Origin: Amycolatopsis dendrobii
Lineage (GTDB): Bacteria; Actinomycetota; Actinomycetes; Mycobacteriales; Pseudonocardiaceae
Direction: 5' to 3'
DNA length: 64,000 nucleotides
NCBI RefSeq assembly: GCF_014145675.1
Contig: NZ_JACGZW010000018.1
Span: 62,001-126,000 of the forward strand
The notes beneath the pieces were generated by a model, which was not told the DNA's origin, did not search any database, and saw nothing but the letters and a program-made list of their open reading frames with translations. The translations under genes and the position numbers were made by a program. Shown in pieces: positions 34,896 through 47,794 of the stretch; position 1 is the first letter of the stretch; each line of letters starts with the position of its first letter.

Positions 34896-36290
34896 TCACT
34901 CGCTTCCGTCGGTGCTGCGGGCGATCGCCGCCAGGGGCACGCTCAGCCAGTCCGGCCGGTTCGCGTGCTCGTAGGCGACCTCGTACACCGCTTTGTCCAG
35001 TTCAAAGGCGCGCAGCAGGTCCGCGTGCTCCTGCGGGTCGCCGACCGGGCCGCCGGCGCGGGCGTACCCGGCGCAGAACGCGGCGCGGTTGCGCCGGGCC
35101 CATTCCATCGCGTGCCGGGTCACGTCCGCGTTCTCGGGCTGCCCGACGAGCCGCTGGTGCGCCGCGTAGTCGAACGACCGGAGCATGCCCGCGACGTCGC
35201 GCAGCGGCGAGCGCAGCGCGTGCCGTTCCGCGACCGGGGCGGCCGGTTCGCCTTCGAAGTCCAGCAGCAGCCATCCGTTGACGGTACGCAGCACCTGGCC
35301 CAAGTGCAGATCGCCGTGGATGTACTGCAGCGAAATCGGCGCCTCGTGCGCGCGCACGGCTTCGAACACCTCGCGCAGCGCGGGCGCGTGCACCGCCAGC
35401 TCCGGGACCGCCTCGGACACCTGGTCGAGCCGTTCGGTCATCGCGCGCACCGTGCGGTCCAGCTCGTCGCTGTCCGCGGGCTCGGCGCCGAGCGCGGTCG
35501 CGAGGTCCGCGTGCACCTCGGCCACCGCCGCGCCGAGCCGCTCGGACTCCCCGGCGAAGTCGCCGCCCGCCTCGGCCGCGGGCTGGTCCGGATCGGCCAG
35601 CAGGTCCCGCACGCTCGTGGTCGCCATCGCCCAGCCGTCGACCGCGTCCGGCAGGAACTCCTGCAGCATCCCCATCGTCGCGGGTTCGCCGTGCAGTTCG
35701 CCGGAGATCGAGCCGACCACGCGCGCCACGTGCTTGCACCCGGCGTCCTGCAGCGCGCGGTGCAGCAGCAGGTCCTTGTTCGTCCCCGGGCTGAGCTTGC
35801 GGAACAGCTTGAGGATGTACTGCCCGCCGTACACCAGCGAGGTGTTGCTCTGCTCCGCGGTGATCGGCCGCGAGCGCAGCCCCGGTTCGAGCTTCGCGTC
35901 GGGCTCCGCCGAGAACCGCAGCGGCCCCGCGGACTCCCCCGCCGCCATCCGGTCCAGCAGCCCTGCGGTGAGGTCCGCGTCGCCGCTCGCCTCGTAGAAC
36001 CGTTCGCCCAGCAGCGCTGCCGACGCGACCTCGGGCACCCCGGACCGGCGGCCGATCAGCAGCTGGTACGGCTCGGTGCGGTCGCCCTGCACCACGTCGA
36101 CGACCGCGTGCACCAGCAGCGGATCCGGGCCGGCCAGCGCGGTGAGGCCCGCCGGGCGGACCTCGTCGACCGGCCGGTCCTTGCCCGCGAACCAGCGCTG
36201 CGCGGGCAGCCAGTCCGGCAGCAGGGCGGTCAGCGCGCGGGAAACCTCGGGCAGTTCGGGCGGGGAACCGTGGTGCGACAGCGGACTCAC
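34896..36290 (-). CDS. mak: maltokinase
   Basis: 464 residues, aminoglycoside-phosphotransferase-like fold. ATP + maltose gives alpha-maltose-1-phosphate, the GlgE donor. Seen: an N-terminal cap (QRWFAGKDR, near 31-39), SLVYGGQYILKLFRK (Lys161/165 region), the catalytic loop YIHGDLHLGQ at 323-332 with Asp327, and the metal-binding LLLDFEG at 341-347 (Asp344). In many actinobacteria it is fused to TreS or sits just after it. Here it is separate and follows treS with 1 base between stop and start, so translation is coupled. GTG start. Confidence 0.93.
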   Translation of the reverse strand: MSPLSHHGSPPELPEVSRALTALLPDWLPAQRWFAGKDRPVDEVRPAGLTALAGPDPLLVHAVVDVVQGDRTEPYQLLIGRRSGVPEVASAALLGERFYEASGDADLTAGLLDRMAAGESAGPLRFSAEPDAKLEPGLRSRPITAEQSNTSLVYGGQYILKLFRKLSPGTNKDLLLHRALQDAGCKHVARVVGSISGELHGEPATMGMLQEFLPDAVDGWAMATTSVRDLLADPDQPAAEAGGDFAGESERLGAAVAEVHADLATALGAEPADSDELDRTVRAMTERLDQVSEAVPELAVHAPALREVFEAVRAHEAPISLQYIHGDLHLGQVLRTVNGWLLLDFEGEPAAPVAERHALRSPLRDVAGMLRSFDYAAHQRLVGQPENADVTRHAMEWARRNRAAFCAGYARAGGPVGDPQEHADLLRAFELDKAVYEVAYEHANRPDWLSVPLAAIARSTDGSE

Positions 36291-36291
36291 C

Positions 36292-38085
<1,794 letters not shown>

Positions 38086-38121
38086 CCGTTCCACCTTGTC
38101 GTGAGTTGCCTGTGCTGAGTA

Positions 38122-38153
38122 GTGGTTATCCCGAACGGCTCCGGGATAACCAC
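38122..38153. terminator. hairpin between glgE and treS
   Basis: Perfect 12-base arms GTGGTTATCCCG / CGGGATAACCAC with an 8-base loop, within the 90-base spacer after the glgE stop. It could end the glgE mRNA or protect its 3' end, partly uncoupling glgE from treS, mak and glgB. No T-run, so the strength is unclear. Confidence 0.55.
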
Positions 38154-38175
38154 GCGCGAAGTGCTGTTGTCGAGT

Positions 38176-40155
<1,980 letters not shown>

Positions 40156-40515
40156 GGCGATGCCCCTTTTTCACGGTGGGTGGGAGGGTGGTCGGAGTGT
40201 GCTTCCGCGAGCACGGTCAGTGTGCCTGATTCCTCCAAAGCCGTTGACAGCGGGGCCTTTTTCTGATTTTCCCGCCACCCGGTCGGGCGAAACGCGCCCA
40301 TTCGGCGGAACTCCCGGACGCATTCCCGTCTCCCGCCCGCAACACGCCCGCCGAATTGCGTTAACAATCGGCGGCGCGTTCCGGTGATTACCGGCGAGTA
40401 TCGGTGCGGATGTCCTGGTGAAGCTTTCTCGGCGGCGGCGGACTCCAGTCAGGATGCCCCATGGCGCCCCGGACAATCACGGGGATCGCCCGGACTTCTC
40501 GGACTCGGTGTCTCC
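40156..40515. other. spacer between glgX1 and glgE
   Basis: About 360 bases without a gene. It must contain the glgE promoter. An AT-containing imperfect palindrome at 40349-40373 (CGCCGAATTG ... CAATCGGCG) lies about 200 bases upstream of the glgE start and may be an operator, but is not like any site I can name. Nothing else seen. Confidence 0.45.
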
Positions 40516-42660
40516 TTACAGCTGCGGGATCTCCACCGTGTCGCGCGGCGCGCGCAGCAACAGCAGCGACCGCGCCTCGACGGTGATCCGCGCCTTCGGC
40601 TCCAGCACGCCGGGGTTGGCCGGGGTGCCGTCGGCGGTGCTGGTGTCCAAAGTGGGCTTGAAAGTCTCGCCGTACTCCGGGCCGGGCAGCACGATCTCCG
40701 CCGGCTCCGCTCCCGCGTGCAGCACCAGCAGCCACGAGTGGTCGGTGACGAGCGCGCCCTCGCGGTTGCGCGCCTGGCTGTTCGACCCGTCGATCCACAT
40801 GCAGAGCGTGCGGCGGTCCTCGTCGAACCAGTCGATCTCGTCGAACTCCTCGCCGTCCGGGCGGAACCAGACGAGGTCCGGCTTGCCGGTGACCGTGGTG
40901 CGGCCCTCGAAGAACTCGGGCTGCCGCAGTGCCGGGCTGTGCGCACGCAGCCGGACCACGCGGCGGGCGAAGTCGAGCATCGGCTCCGAGAGCTCCGTCG
41001 GGGTCCAGTCGATCCACGACGTCTCGTCGTCGAGGCAATAGGCGTTGTTGTTGCCGTGCTGGGTCCGCCACATCTCGTCGCCCGCGGTGAACATCGGCGT
41101 GCCGGTGGACAGCAGCAGCGTCGCGAACAGGTTGCGCGCCTGGCGGGTGCGCAGCGCGACGATCCCCGCGTCGTCGGTCTCGCCCTCCGCGCCGTGGTTC
41201 CACGAGCGGTTGTCGTTCGTGCCGTCGCGGTTGTCCTCGCCGTTGGCCTCATTGTGCTTTTCGTTGTAGGACACCAGGTCCCGCAGCGTGAAGCCGTCGT
41301 GCGCGGTGACGAAGTTGATCGACTGCCACGGGCGGCGCAGGTTGTGGTCGTACAGATCGGACGAGCCGGACAGCCGGTACGCGAGGTCCCGCACGCCGGT
41401 CGCGCCGCGCCAGAAATCGCGCACAGTGTCGCGGTAGCGGCCGTTCCATTCGGCCCACTGCGCGCCGAAGTCGCCGACGCGGTAACCCTCGCCGGTCGCG
41501 TCCCACGGTTCGGCGATCAGCTTGCAGCGGGACAGCACCGGGTCGGTGGTGATCGCGGTGAGCATCGTCGACTCGCGGTCGAACATCTCGCCGCGCGGGC
41601 GGCCGAGCGTGCTCGCCAGGTCGAAGCGGAACCCGTCGACGCCCATCTCCTGCGTCCAGTACCGCAGCGAATCGGTGACCAGGCGGACGACCGTGGGCGA
41701 CCCGGCGTCGAGAGTGTTGCCGCAGCCGGTGAGGTCGGCCATGTGGCCGCGGCGGGTGTGCAGGTAGTACGCCGGGGCGTCGAGGCCGCGCAGCGAGAGC
41801 GTCGGACCGTCCGGGCCGCCTTCGCAGGTGTGGTTGAAGACGACGTCGAGCAGCACCTCGATGCCCGCCGCGTGCAGGGCCGCCACCATCGTGCGGAATT
41901 CCTCGACCTCGCGGCCCGGCTCGCTCGCGTACCCGGCGTGCGGCGCGAAGTAGCCCAGCGGCGAGTAGCCCCAGTAGTTGTGCCGTCCCGAGCGGATCAG
42001 CGCGGGCTCGTCGGCGAACGCGTGCACCGGCAGCAGTTCGACCGTCGTCACGCCGAGCCGGGTCAGGTGCTCGATCGCCACCGGATGCGCGAGGCCGAGG
42101 TACGTGCCGCGCAGCGCCTCCGGGATGAACGGATGCTGCTGGGTGAACCCCTTCACGTGCAGTTCGCAGATCACCGATTCCTCGAACGGCACTTCCGGCT
42201 TGACCCCGGTGTCCTGCCCGCCCGGCGAGGTGACGACCGACAGCGGCACGGCGCCCAGCGAGTCCACAGTGGACATCGGACCGCGCTCGGGGTCGCCAGT
42301 GAAGCCCTGTGCGGCGTGCAGGCTGGCGAGCTTGCCGTCGATCCGGCGCGCGTACGGGTCGACGAGGAGCTTGGCCGGATTGCAGCGGTAACCGTGCGCC
42401 GGGTCGTACGGACCGTGCACGCGGTAGCCGTAGTGCTGACCGACCGTGACGCCCGGGACGAGGCCGTGCCAGACGCCGAACGTGCGTTCAGTCAGTTCGA
42501 TCCGCCGTTCGGAACCGTCGTCGCCGATGAGGCACACCTCGACCGCGTCGGCGACGGCGGACGTCACCGCGAACCGGACGCCGCCCGCCTCCGGGTGGGC
42601 GCCGAGCGGGAACGGACGTCCGGCGAGGACCTGGTTGTCGGATGCGGGTCGCTGTGCCAT
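40516..42660 (-). CDS. glgX: glycogen debranching enzyme GlgX/TreX 1
   Basis: 714 residues, GH13 isoamylase-type. It cleaves alpha-1,6 branches of glycogen. N-terminal CBM48-like domain (GGVRFAVTSAVADAVEVCLIGD), then barrel motifs LDVVFNHTCEGG near 271-282, Asp347 (DGFRFDLAS), Glu384 (LIAEPWDATG) and the conserved NFVTAHDGFTLRDLVSYNEKHN region. A second GlgX lies at 47791-49917 with the same architecture; this one stands alone beside glgE and differs in the N-terminal 100 residues. ATG at 42660 has AAAAGATC only, so it may be leaderless. Divergent from the WYL regulator. Confidence 0.92.
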   Translation of the reverse strand: MAQRPASDNQVLAGRPFPLGAHPEAGGVRFAVTSAVADAVEVCLIGDDGSERRIELTERTFGVWHGLVPGVTVGQHYGYRVHGPYDPAHGYRCNPAKLLVDPYARRIDGKLASLHAAQGFTGDPERGPMSTVDSLGAVPLSVVTSPGGQDTGVKPEVPFEESVICELHVKGFTQQHPFIPEALRGTYLGLAHPVAIEHLTRLGVTTVELLPVHAFADEPALIRSGRHNYWGYSPLGYFAPHAGYASEPGREVEEFRTMVAALHAAGIEVLLDVVFNHTCEGGPDGPTLSLRGLDAPAYYLHTRRGHMADLTGCGNTLDAGSPTVVRLVTDSLRYWTQEMGVDGFRFDLASTLGRPRGEMFDRESTMLTAITTDPVLSRCKLIAEPWDATGEGYRVGDFGAQWAEWNGRYRDTVRDFWRGATGVRDLAYRLSGSSDLYDHNLRRPWQSINFVTAHDGFTLRDLVSYNEKHNEANGEDNRDGTNDNRSWNHGAEGETDDAGIVALRTRQARNLFATLLLSTGTPMFTAGDEMWRTQHGNNNAYCLDDETSWIDWTPTELSEPMLDFARRVVRLRAHSPALRQPEFFEGRTTVTGKPDLVWFRPDGEEFDEIDWFDEDRRTLCMWIDGSNSQARNREGALVTDHSWLLVLHAGAEPAEIVLPGPEYGETFKPTLDTSTADGTPANPGVLEPKARITVEARSLLLLRAPRDTVEIPQL

Positions 42661-42798
42661 GCGCCGATCTTTTCAAACCCGGGGCGGGCGCGGGCTCCGG
42701 CGCTTGGCTGAACTTGCCCGGAGCAGGGGTGATGACCTGGACCGATGGCGATGCCAGTAGGGGTCGCGGGCCGGGCGTGCCCTCCGGCCCGGGGATTC

Positions 42799-42815
42799 CT
42801 GACAGGTTTTGTCAG
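42799..42815. promoter_or_regulatory. candidate operator palindrome
   Basis: CTGACAGGTTTTGTCAG: 5-base arms CTGAC/GTCAG separated by 7 bases, ending 11 bases before the WYL regulator start. WYL/YafY-type regulators often act on TGACA-type palindromes at their own promoter, and the site also lies in the divergent spacer shared with glgX1. Candidate only. Confidence 0.45.
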
Positions 42816-42826
42816 CGGACCCCGGC

Positions 42827-44290
42827 ATGCTGGCCCTCATGCGCGCGAGCCGGCTCGTCTCGATTCTGTTGTTGCTGCAGGCCCGCCAGCCGAGGACCGC
42901 CGACGAACTGGCCGCCCGGCTGGAGGTCTCGCCGCGCACCGTCTACCGCGACATCGAGGCGCTGAGCGCCGCCGGGATCCCGGTGTACGGCGAGCCCGGG
43001 CACGACGGCGGGTACCGGCTGGTCGACGGGTACCGCACCCAGCTGACCGGCCTGACCAGGCAGGAGGCCGAGGCGCTCTTCCTCGCCGGCCTGCCCGTCG
43101 CGGCCTCCGGACTGGGCCTCGGACCGGTCGTCGCGAACACGGAGCGCAAACTGCTGGCCGCGCTCCCGGCCGAACTGCGATCCCACGCCGACCGGGTCCG
43201 CGAGCGGTTCCACCTGGACGCGGCGTCCTGGTACCACGACACAGAAGCCACGCCGCAGCTGCCGGCAGTCGCGGACGCGGTGTGGCAGCAGCGCCGTGTC
43301 CGGATCCGGTACCAGCGCTGGGCCGCGCCCCGCGAAGTCGCCCGGACCGTCGAGCCGTACGGCGTGGTGCTCAAGGCCGGTCACTGGTACCTGGTCGCCC
43401 GGCGTTCCGGGGAGTTCCGGACCTACCGGGTGGCGCGGATCGTCGAGGCGGCGCTGCTGGACGAGACCTTCGATCGGGCCGACGACTTCGACCTGGGCCG
43501 CTGCTGGTCGGACTATCTCGACGACTTCGACGCCCGGCGGCACCGGGGCGAGGCGGTACTGCGGCTGTCTCCGGAGGGGATGCGGCTTTTGCCGCAGCTC
43601 GCCGAACCGGCCGTGGCCCGCGCGGCCGCGGGTGGTGTTGCCGAGGCGGACGGATGGACTCGGGTGGTCGTTCCGGTCGAGCAGCCGGACCAAGCCGTGC
43701 ATGATCTGCTGCGGCTCGGCCCGTTGGCGGAGGTGGTTGCGCCGCAAGAGCTTCGGGACCGGCTGGCGGAGGCGTTGACGGCGATGCTCCGCCAGTACCC
43801 CGAGGTCAGCGGGCAGCGACCAGGACGAACGACTCCGCGGGCAGCACCGTCCCGGTGGAGCCGGCCTCGGGGTTGCCCCACGAAGCCAGCACCTCCCCCG
43901 CCACCGGAAGCTCGACCGGCTTCGCCCCGAAGTTGCACGCCAGCCGCAGAGCGCCCCGGTGCAGGATCAGCCACGCGTCGTCCGGAGCGGTCTCCACCAC
44001 GACCCGGTCCAGCCGCGGATCGGTCAGCTCCGGATGCGTGCGGCGGAGACGGATCAGCGTCCGGTACAGGCCGAGGATCTCGCGGTGGCCCGGTGTGCCC
44101 GGTTCGGTCCAGTCGAGCCGCGAGCGGGCGACGGTGGCCGGGTCCATCGGGTCCGGGACGTCCGTTTCGCCCCAGCCGTGCCGGGCGAACTCGCGGCGCC
44201 TGCCGGTCCGGACGGCCTCGGCCAGTTCCGGGTCCGGGAACGACGCGAAGAACTGCCACGGCGTCTCGGCGGCCCACTCCTCCCCCATGA
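42827..44290 (+). CDS. HTH-WYL transcriptional regulator with long 3' overlap
   Basis: The N-terminal helix-turn-helix (MLALMRASRLVSILLLL, TADELAARLEVSPRTVYRDIEAL at about 1-46) and WYL domain (RTVEPYGVVLKAGHWYLVA ... YRVARI near 178-210) are typical YafY-type proteins. The family's normal end (about residue 325, LTAMLRQYPEVS) is reached near 43,800, but no in-frame stop occurs until 44290, so the frame overlaps treZ on the other strand by 485 bases and adds about 160 Arg/Pro-rich residues. Either the tail is real, or the true stop was lost recently. ATG at 42827 preferred over 42839; no strong ribosome site. Probably controls its neighbours. Confidence 0.75.
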   Translation: MLALMRASRLVSILLLLQARQPRTADELAARLEVSPRTVYRDIEALSAAGIPVYGEPGHDGGYRLVDGYRTQLTGLTRQEAEALFLAGLPVAASGLGLGPVVANTERKLLAALPAELRSHADRVRERFHLDAASWYHDTEATPQLPAVADAVWQQRRVRIRYQRWAAPREVARTVEPYGVVLKAGHWYLVARRSGEFRTYRVARIVEAALLDETFDRADDFDLGRCWSDYLDDFDARRHRGEAVLRLSPEGMRLLPQLAEPAVARAAAGGVAEADGWTRVVVPVEQPDQAVHDLLRLGPLAEVVAPQELRDRLAEALTAMLRQYPEVSGQRPGRTTPRAAPSRWSRPRGCPTKPAPPPPPEARPASPRSCTPAAERPGAGSATRRPERSPPRPGPAADRSAPDACGGDGSASGTGRGSRGGPVCPVRSSRAASGRRWPGPSGPGRPFRPSRAGRTRGACRSGRPRPVPGPGTTRRTATASRRPTPPP

Positions 44291-45518
44291 ACAGCATCGG
44301 CGTGAACGGCGAGCAGAACACCACCGCCGCGCCGCAGGCCAGCAGGCCGGGCGAAACGGTCGCGGACAGCCGGTCGCCGGTCGCGCGGTTGCCGATCTGG
44401 TCGTGGTCCTGCAAGTAGGCCAGGAACCGGTGGCCGGGGGCGGCGCGCCGGTCCAGCGGGCGGCCGTGGACGCGCGAGCGGAACGACGACCAGGTCCCGG
44501 CGTGGAAGAACGCCTCCCGCAGGGTTTTGGCCAGCGCGCCGGGCTCGGCGAAATCGGTGTAGTAGCCGGTGGTTTCGCCGGTGAGCCGGACGTGCAGCGC
44601 GTGGTGCAGGTCGTCGGACCACTGCGCGTGCAGGCCGTAGCCGCCGGCGTCACGGGTCGTGACGAGCTTGGGGTCGTTCTGGTCGGACTCGGCGATCAGC
44701 GTCAGCGGGCGGTTCAGGGCCGCCGACAGCGCGTCGACCTCGGCGGAGAGTTCCTCCAGCAGGTGCACGGCGCGCTTGTCGACCAGCGCGTGCACCGCGT
44801 CCAGGCGGAGGCCGTCGAAGTGGAAGTCGCGCAGCCAGCCCAGCGCGTTGTCGATGACGTAGCGGCGGACTTCGTCGGAACCGGGGCCGTCGAGGTTGAG
44901 CCCGGCGCCCCAGTCGGTGCGGCCGGCGAAGTACGGGCCGAACCGGTCGAGGTAGGCGCCGGACGGGCCGAGGTGGTTGTAGACGACGTCGAGCAGCACC
45001 GCGAGCCCGCGGGCGTGACACGCGTCGACCAGGCGTTTCAGCCCGTCGGGACCGCCGTACGGCTCGTGCGCCGCGCCCCACAGGACGCCGTCGTAGCCCC
45101 AGCCCGCGGTGCCGTCGAAGGAGTTCACCGGCAGCAGTTCGACGTGCGTGACGCCGAGGTCGACCAGGTGCCCGAGCCGTTCGATGACCGCGTCGAACGT
45201 GCCTGCCTCGGTGAAGGTGCCGACGTGCAGTTCGTAGACCACGCCGCCGGGCAGCTGCCGTCCGGTCCACGACTGGTCGGTCCACTCGAAGGCGGAATGG
45301 TCGTAGACGCGCGACGCTTCGTGCACGCCGTTCGGCTGGCGCAGCGAGCGCGGGTCCGGCAGCGGGCGGTCGTCGTCGCCGAGCAGGAAGGCGTAGTCGG
45401 CGCCGGTGACGTCGGCCTGCCACCAGCCGTCGCCGGCGGCGGCGGCGGTCATCTCGTGGTCGGCGCCGTCGACCCGGACGCGGACGCGCTCGGCCGAAGG
45501 TGCCCATACGCGGAACAT
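43806..45518 (-). CDS. treZ: malto-oligosyltrehalose trehalohydrolase
   Basis: 570 residues, GH13. It removes trehalose from the maltooligosyl-trehalose made by TreY. The N-terminal beta-domain starts directly (MFRVWAPSAERVRVRVDG), then ELHVGTFTEAGTFDAVIERL, with catalytic Asp240 (DGLRLDAV) and Glu277 (LIAESD) and a C-terminal beta-sandwich. Coupled to treY by a 1-base TGATG overlap, last in the malQ-glgX-treY-treZ operon. Its 3' half is overlapped on the other strand by the WYL regulator frame. Confidence 0.95.
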   Translation of the reverse strand: MFRVWAPSAERVRVRVDGADHEMTAAAAGDGWWQADVTGADYAFLLGDDDRPLPDPRSLRQPNGVHEASRVYDHSAFEWTDQSWTGRQLPGGVVYELHVGTFTEAGTFDAVIERLGHLVDLGVTHVELLPVNSFDGTAGWGYDGVLWGAAHEPYGGPDGLKRLVDACHARGLAVLLDVVYNHLGPSGAYLDRFGPYFAGRTDWGAGLNLDGPGSDEVRRYVIDNALGWLRDFHFDGLRLDAVHALVDKRAVHLLEELSAEVDALSAALNRPLTLIAESDQNDPKLVTTRDAGGYGLHAQWSDDLHHALHVRLTGETTGYYTDFAEPGALAKTLREAFFHAGTWSSFRSRVHGRPLDRRAAPGHRFLAYLQDHDQIGNRATGDRLSATVSPGLLACGAAVVFCSPFTPMLFMGEEWAAETPWQFFASFPDPELAEAVRTGRRREFARHGWGETDVPDPMDPATVARSRLDWTEPGTPGHREILGLYRTLIRLRRTHPELTDPRLDRVVVETAPDDAWLILHRGALRLACNFGAKPVELPVAGEVLASWGNPEAGSTGTVLPAESFVLVAAR

Positions 45519-47794
45519 CAGGAGTCCTCCCGCACCAGAAGCGCGACTGGGTACTGGTCGAACAACGCCGAAACCTGCGGTGCGTCACCGATCCCGCGGC
45601 CGGTCAGCACGTCGGTCCATTCGCCGGTGCGCAGCGGCAGCACGGTGTCGCGCCAGCCGCCCGCGCGCTCCAGTCCCAGCGGCAGCCGCGTGACCGCGAC
45701 GGTCAGGCCAGTGCCGCGTTCGAAGGCCAGAAGGTGTTCCGCGGCAACGCCTTCCGCCTGCAGCGGCCGGTATCCGGTGAAGAGCTCCGGCCGGTCCCGG
45801 CGCAGGGTCAGCGCGTGGTGCACCACCAGCAGCTTCGCCGCGCCGGTCTCGTCGATCTCCGGCTGTTCGCCCGCCTGGACGCGTTCGAGCAGGGAGCGCC
45901 GGGCGGCGTAGTCGACCTCGCGGCGGTTGTCCGGATCGACCAGCGAGTAGTCCCACAGCTCGGTGCCCTGGTAAACGTCCGGCACGCCGGGTCCGGCCAG
46001 CTGCACAAGTTTCTGTCCCAGCGAATTCGCCCAGCCCGCGCCGCGCACCCGCTTGACGAAGCACTCGACATCCGCCGTAAGCTCCGCGTCGCCCAGCACC
46101 GCGGACGGCCACTCGGCGACGGCTCGCTCGAAGTCCTCGTCGTGGTCCGTCCAGGAGGTGCGGAGTTTCGCTTCCTTCGCGGCTTTGTCGAGGTAGTCGC
46201 GCAGCCGTTCCGGCGAGATCGGCCACGCGCCCACAAGCGTCTGCCACGCAAGGAGATTCAGCGCGGGCTCGTCGATCCCGCGCGCGGCGGTCCACCGCCG
46301 TACCGCGACCGCGAACTCGTCCGCGACCTCCGACAGCGCGGCCATCCGCGCGCGGGTGTCCTCGGAGCGCTTCGTGTCGTGAGTGGTCAGCGTGGTCATC
46401 GTGGCCGGAGCCGCGGCAGCCCGGCCCGCGGCCAGCGTGTGGAATTCCCCGGTGCTCAAGCCGAACCGGTCCGGGTTTCCGCCGACCTCGTTCAGCGCGG
46501 CGAACCGGGTGAACCGGTAGAAGGTCGTGTCCTCGGTGCCCTTCGCGACGACCATGCCGGACGTCTGCTGGATCCGCGTCGCCAGCTCGCCCTCGGGCGC
46601 GCCGCGCACCTGGCTGTCGAGCGCGTCGAGCGCGGGGGCCAGTTCCGGCCGCCGCTTGCGTGCGCGCGCGACGGCGGTCGCCCAGTGGCCGGAACCCTCG
46701 GGAAGGTACGAACGGTAGACCGGGAACGCGATCATCACCTCGGCGACCGCAGCGCGGGCCGCGTCCGCGTCCACGCCGTGGAGCAGCGCGGCGATCCGGT
46801 GCACCTCGGCGACCAGGATCCCGTCGGTCACCAGCCTCCGCGCGTTCTCCTCGACCGCGTGATAGTCGGTGCGCACGCCCTGTTCGGCGGCGAGCCGGGT
46901 GAACACCGACGCCGCCGCCGGGTCCACGAACACGCCGGTGATCTCGCGCAGCGCGTCGTATCCGGTGGTCCCGTCGACCGGCCAGCTCTGCGGCAGCGCC
47001 TCGCCGGGGTGCAGGATCTTCTCCGCCACCAGCCACGCCCCGGGCGCGCCCTCGCGGAGCCGCCGGAAGTAGCCGCCCGGGTCGGCGAGCCCGTCGGGAT
47101 GGTCCACGCGCAGGCCGGTGACGTCGCCGTCGGACACCCAGCGCAGCACCTCACCGTGGGTCTCGGCGAACACCTCCGGCCGTTCGACGGTGACCGCGGC
47201 CAGGTTCGTGATGTCGAAGAACCGCCGGTAGTTCAGCTCCCGGTTGCCGCGCCGCCAGCCGACCAGCTCGTAATGCTGACGCGCGTGCACCTCTCGCGGC
47301 GTGCCGCCGCCGGTGCCGGGCGCGATCGGGAACCGGTGGTCGTAGTAGACGAGTTCGTCTCCCTCGACAGTCAGCTCGTCGTTGTCGTCGCCCAGGATCG
47401 GCAGCAGCACCCGGCCGCGACTCCAGTCGATGTCGAAAAACGGCGCGTACGGCGAATCCTGGCCGTTCCGGAGAACGTCCCACCACCACTGGTTCGCCTT
47501 CGGGACTTCGACCGACATGTGGTTCGGCACGATGTCCACGACGAACCCGAGCCCGGCTCCTTTCAGCCGCGCGGCCAACGCCTTTCGCGCTTCCTCGCCG
47601 CCCAGTTCGCCCCGGGCGCGCGTCGGATCGGTGACGTCGTAACCATGCGTGGACCCGGGCGTCGCGTCGAGCATCGGCGAGCCGTACAACGCGCCGACGC
47701 CCAGCTCGCGCAAATACTCCACGATCGCGGCGGCGTCAGCGAAACCGAACTCTGGCCGCAGCTGTACGCGGTACGTCGAGGACGGCGTGCTCAT
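45518..47794 (-). CDS. treY: malto-oligosyltrehalose synthase
   Basis: 758 residues, GH13. It converts the reducing end of alpha-1,4-glucan to a terminal alpha,alpha-1,1 linkage. YRVQLRPEFGF at the start is the TreY signature. Catalytic Asp231 (LRVDHPDG) and Glu258 (WLVAEKI) are present, and DIVPNHM near 87-93 lies in the barrel. It carries the usual long insertions that make TreY larger than other GH13 enzymes. The ATG at 47794 (AAGGAGGGCGA upstream) overlaps the glgX2 stop by 4 bases; TGATG overlap with treZ. Confidence 0.95.
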   Translation of the reverse strand: MSTPSSTYRVQLRPEFGFADAAAIVEYLRELGVGALYGSPMLDATPGSTHGYDVTDPTRARGELGGEEARKALAARLKGAGLGFVVDIVPNHMSVEVPKANQWWWDVLRNGQDSPYAPFFDIDWSRGRVLLPILGDDNDELTVEGDELVYYDHRFPIAPGTGGGTPREVHARQHYELVGWRRGNRELNYRRFFDITNLAAVTVERPEVFAETHGEVLRWVSDGDVTGLRVDHPDGLADPGGYFRRLREGAPGAWLVAEKILHPGEALPQSWPVDGTTGYDALREITGVFVDPAAASVFTRLAAEQGVRTDYHAVEENARRLVTDGILVAEVHRIAALLHGVDADAARAAVAEVMIAFPVYRSYLPEGSGHWATAVARARKRRPELAPALDALDSQVRGAPEGELATRIQQTSGMVVAKGTEDTTFYRFTRFAALNEVGGNPDRFGLSTGEFHTLAAGRAAAAPATMTTLTTHDTKRSEDTRARMAALSEVADEFAVAVRRWTAARGIDEPALNLLAWQTLVGAWPISPERLRDYLDKAAKEAKLRTSWTDHDEDFERAVAEWPSAVLGDAELTADVECFVKRVRGAGWANSLGQKLVQLAGPGVPDVYQGTELWDYSLVDPDNRREVDYAARRSLLERVQAGEQPEIDETGAAKLLVVHHALTLRRDRPELFTGYRPLQAEGVAAEHLLAFERGTGLTVAVTRLPLGLERAGGWRDTVLPLRTGEWTDVLTGRGIGDAPQVSALFDQYPVALLVREDS

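Noticed and set aside
40349..40373. Imperfect palindrome as a LacI-type operator of glgE
   Set aside because: The centre does not fit the LacI-type pattern and there is no LacI gene nearby. Mentioned only as an unexplained repeat.
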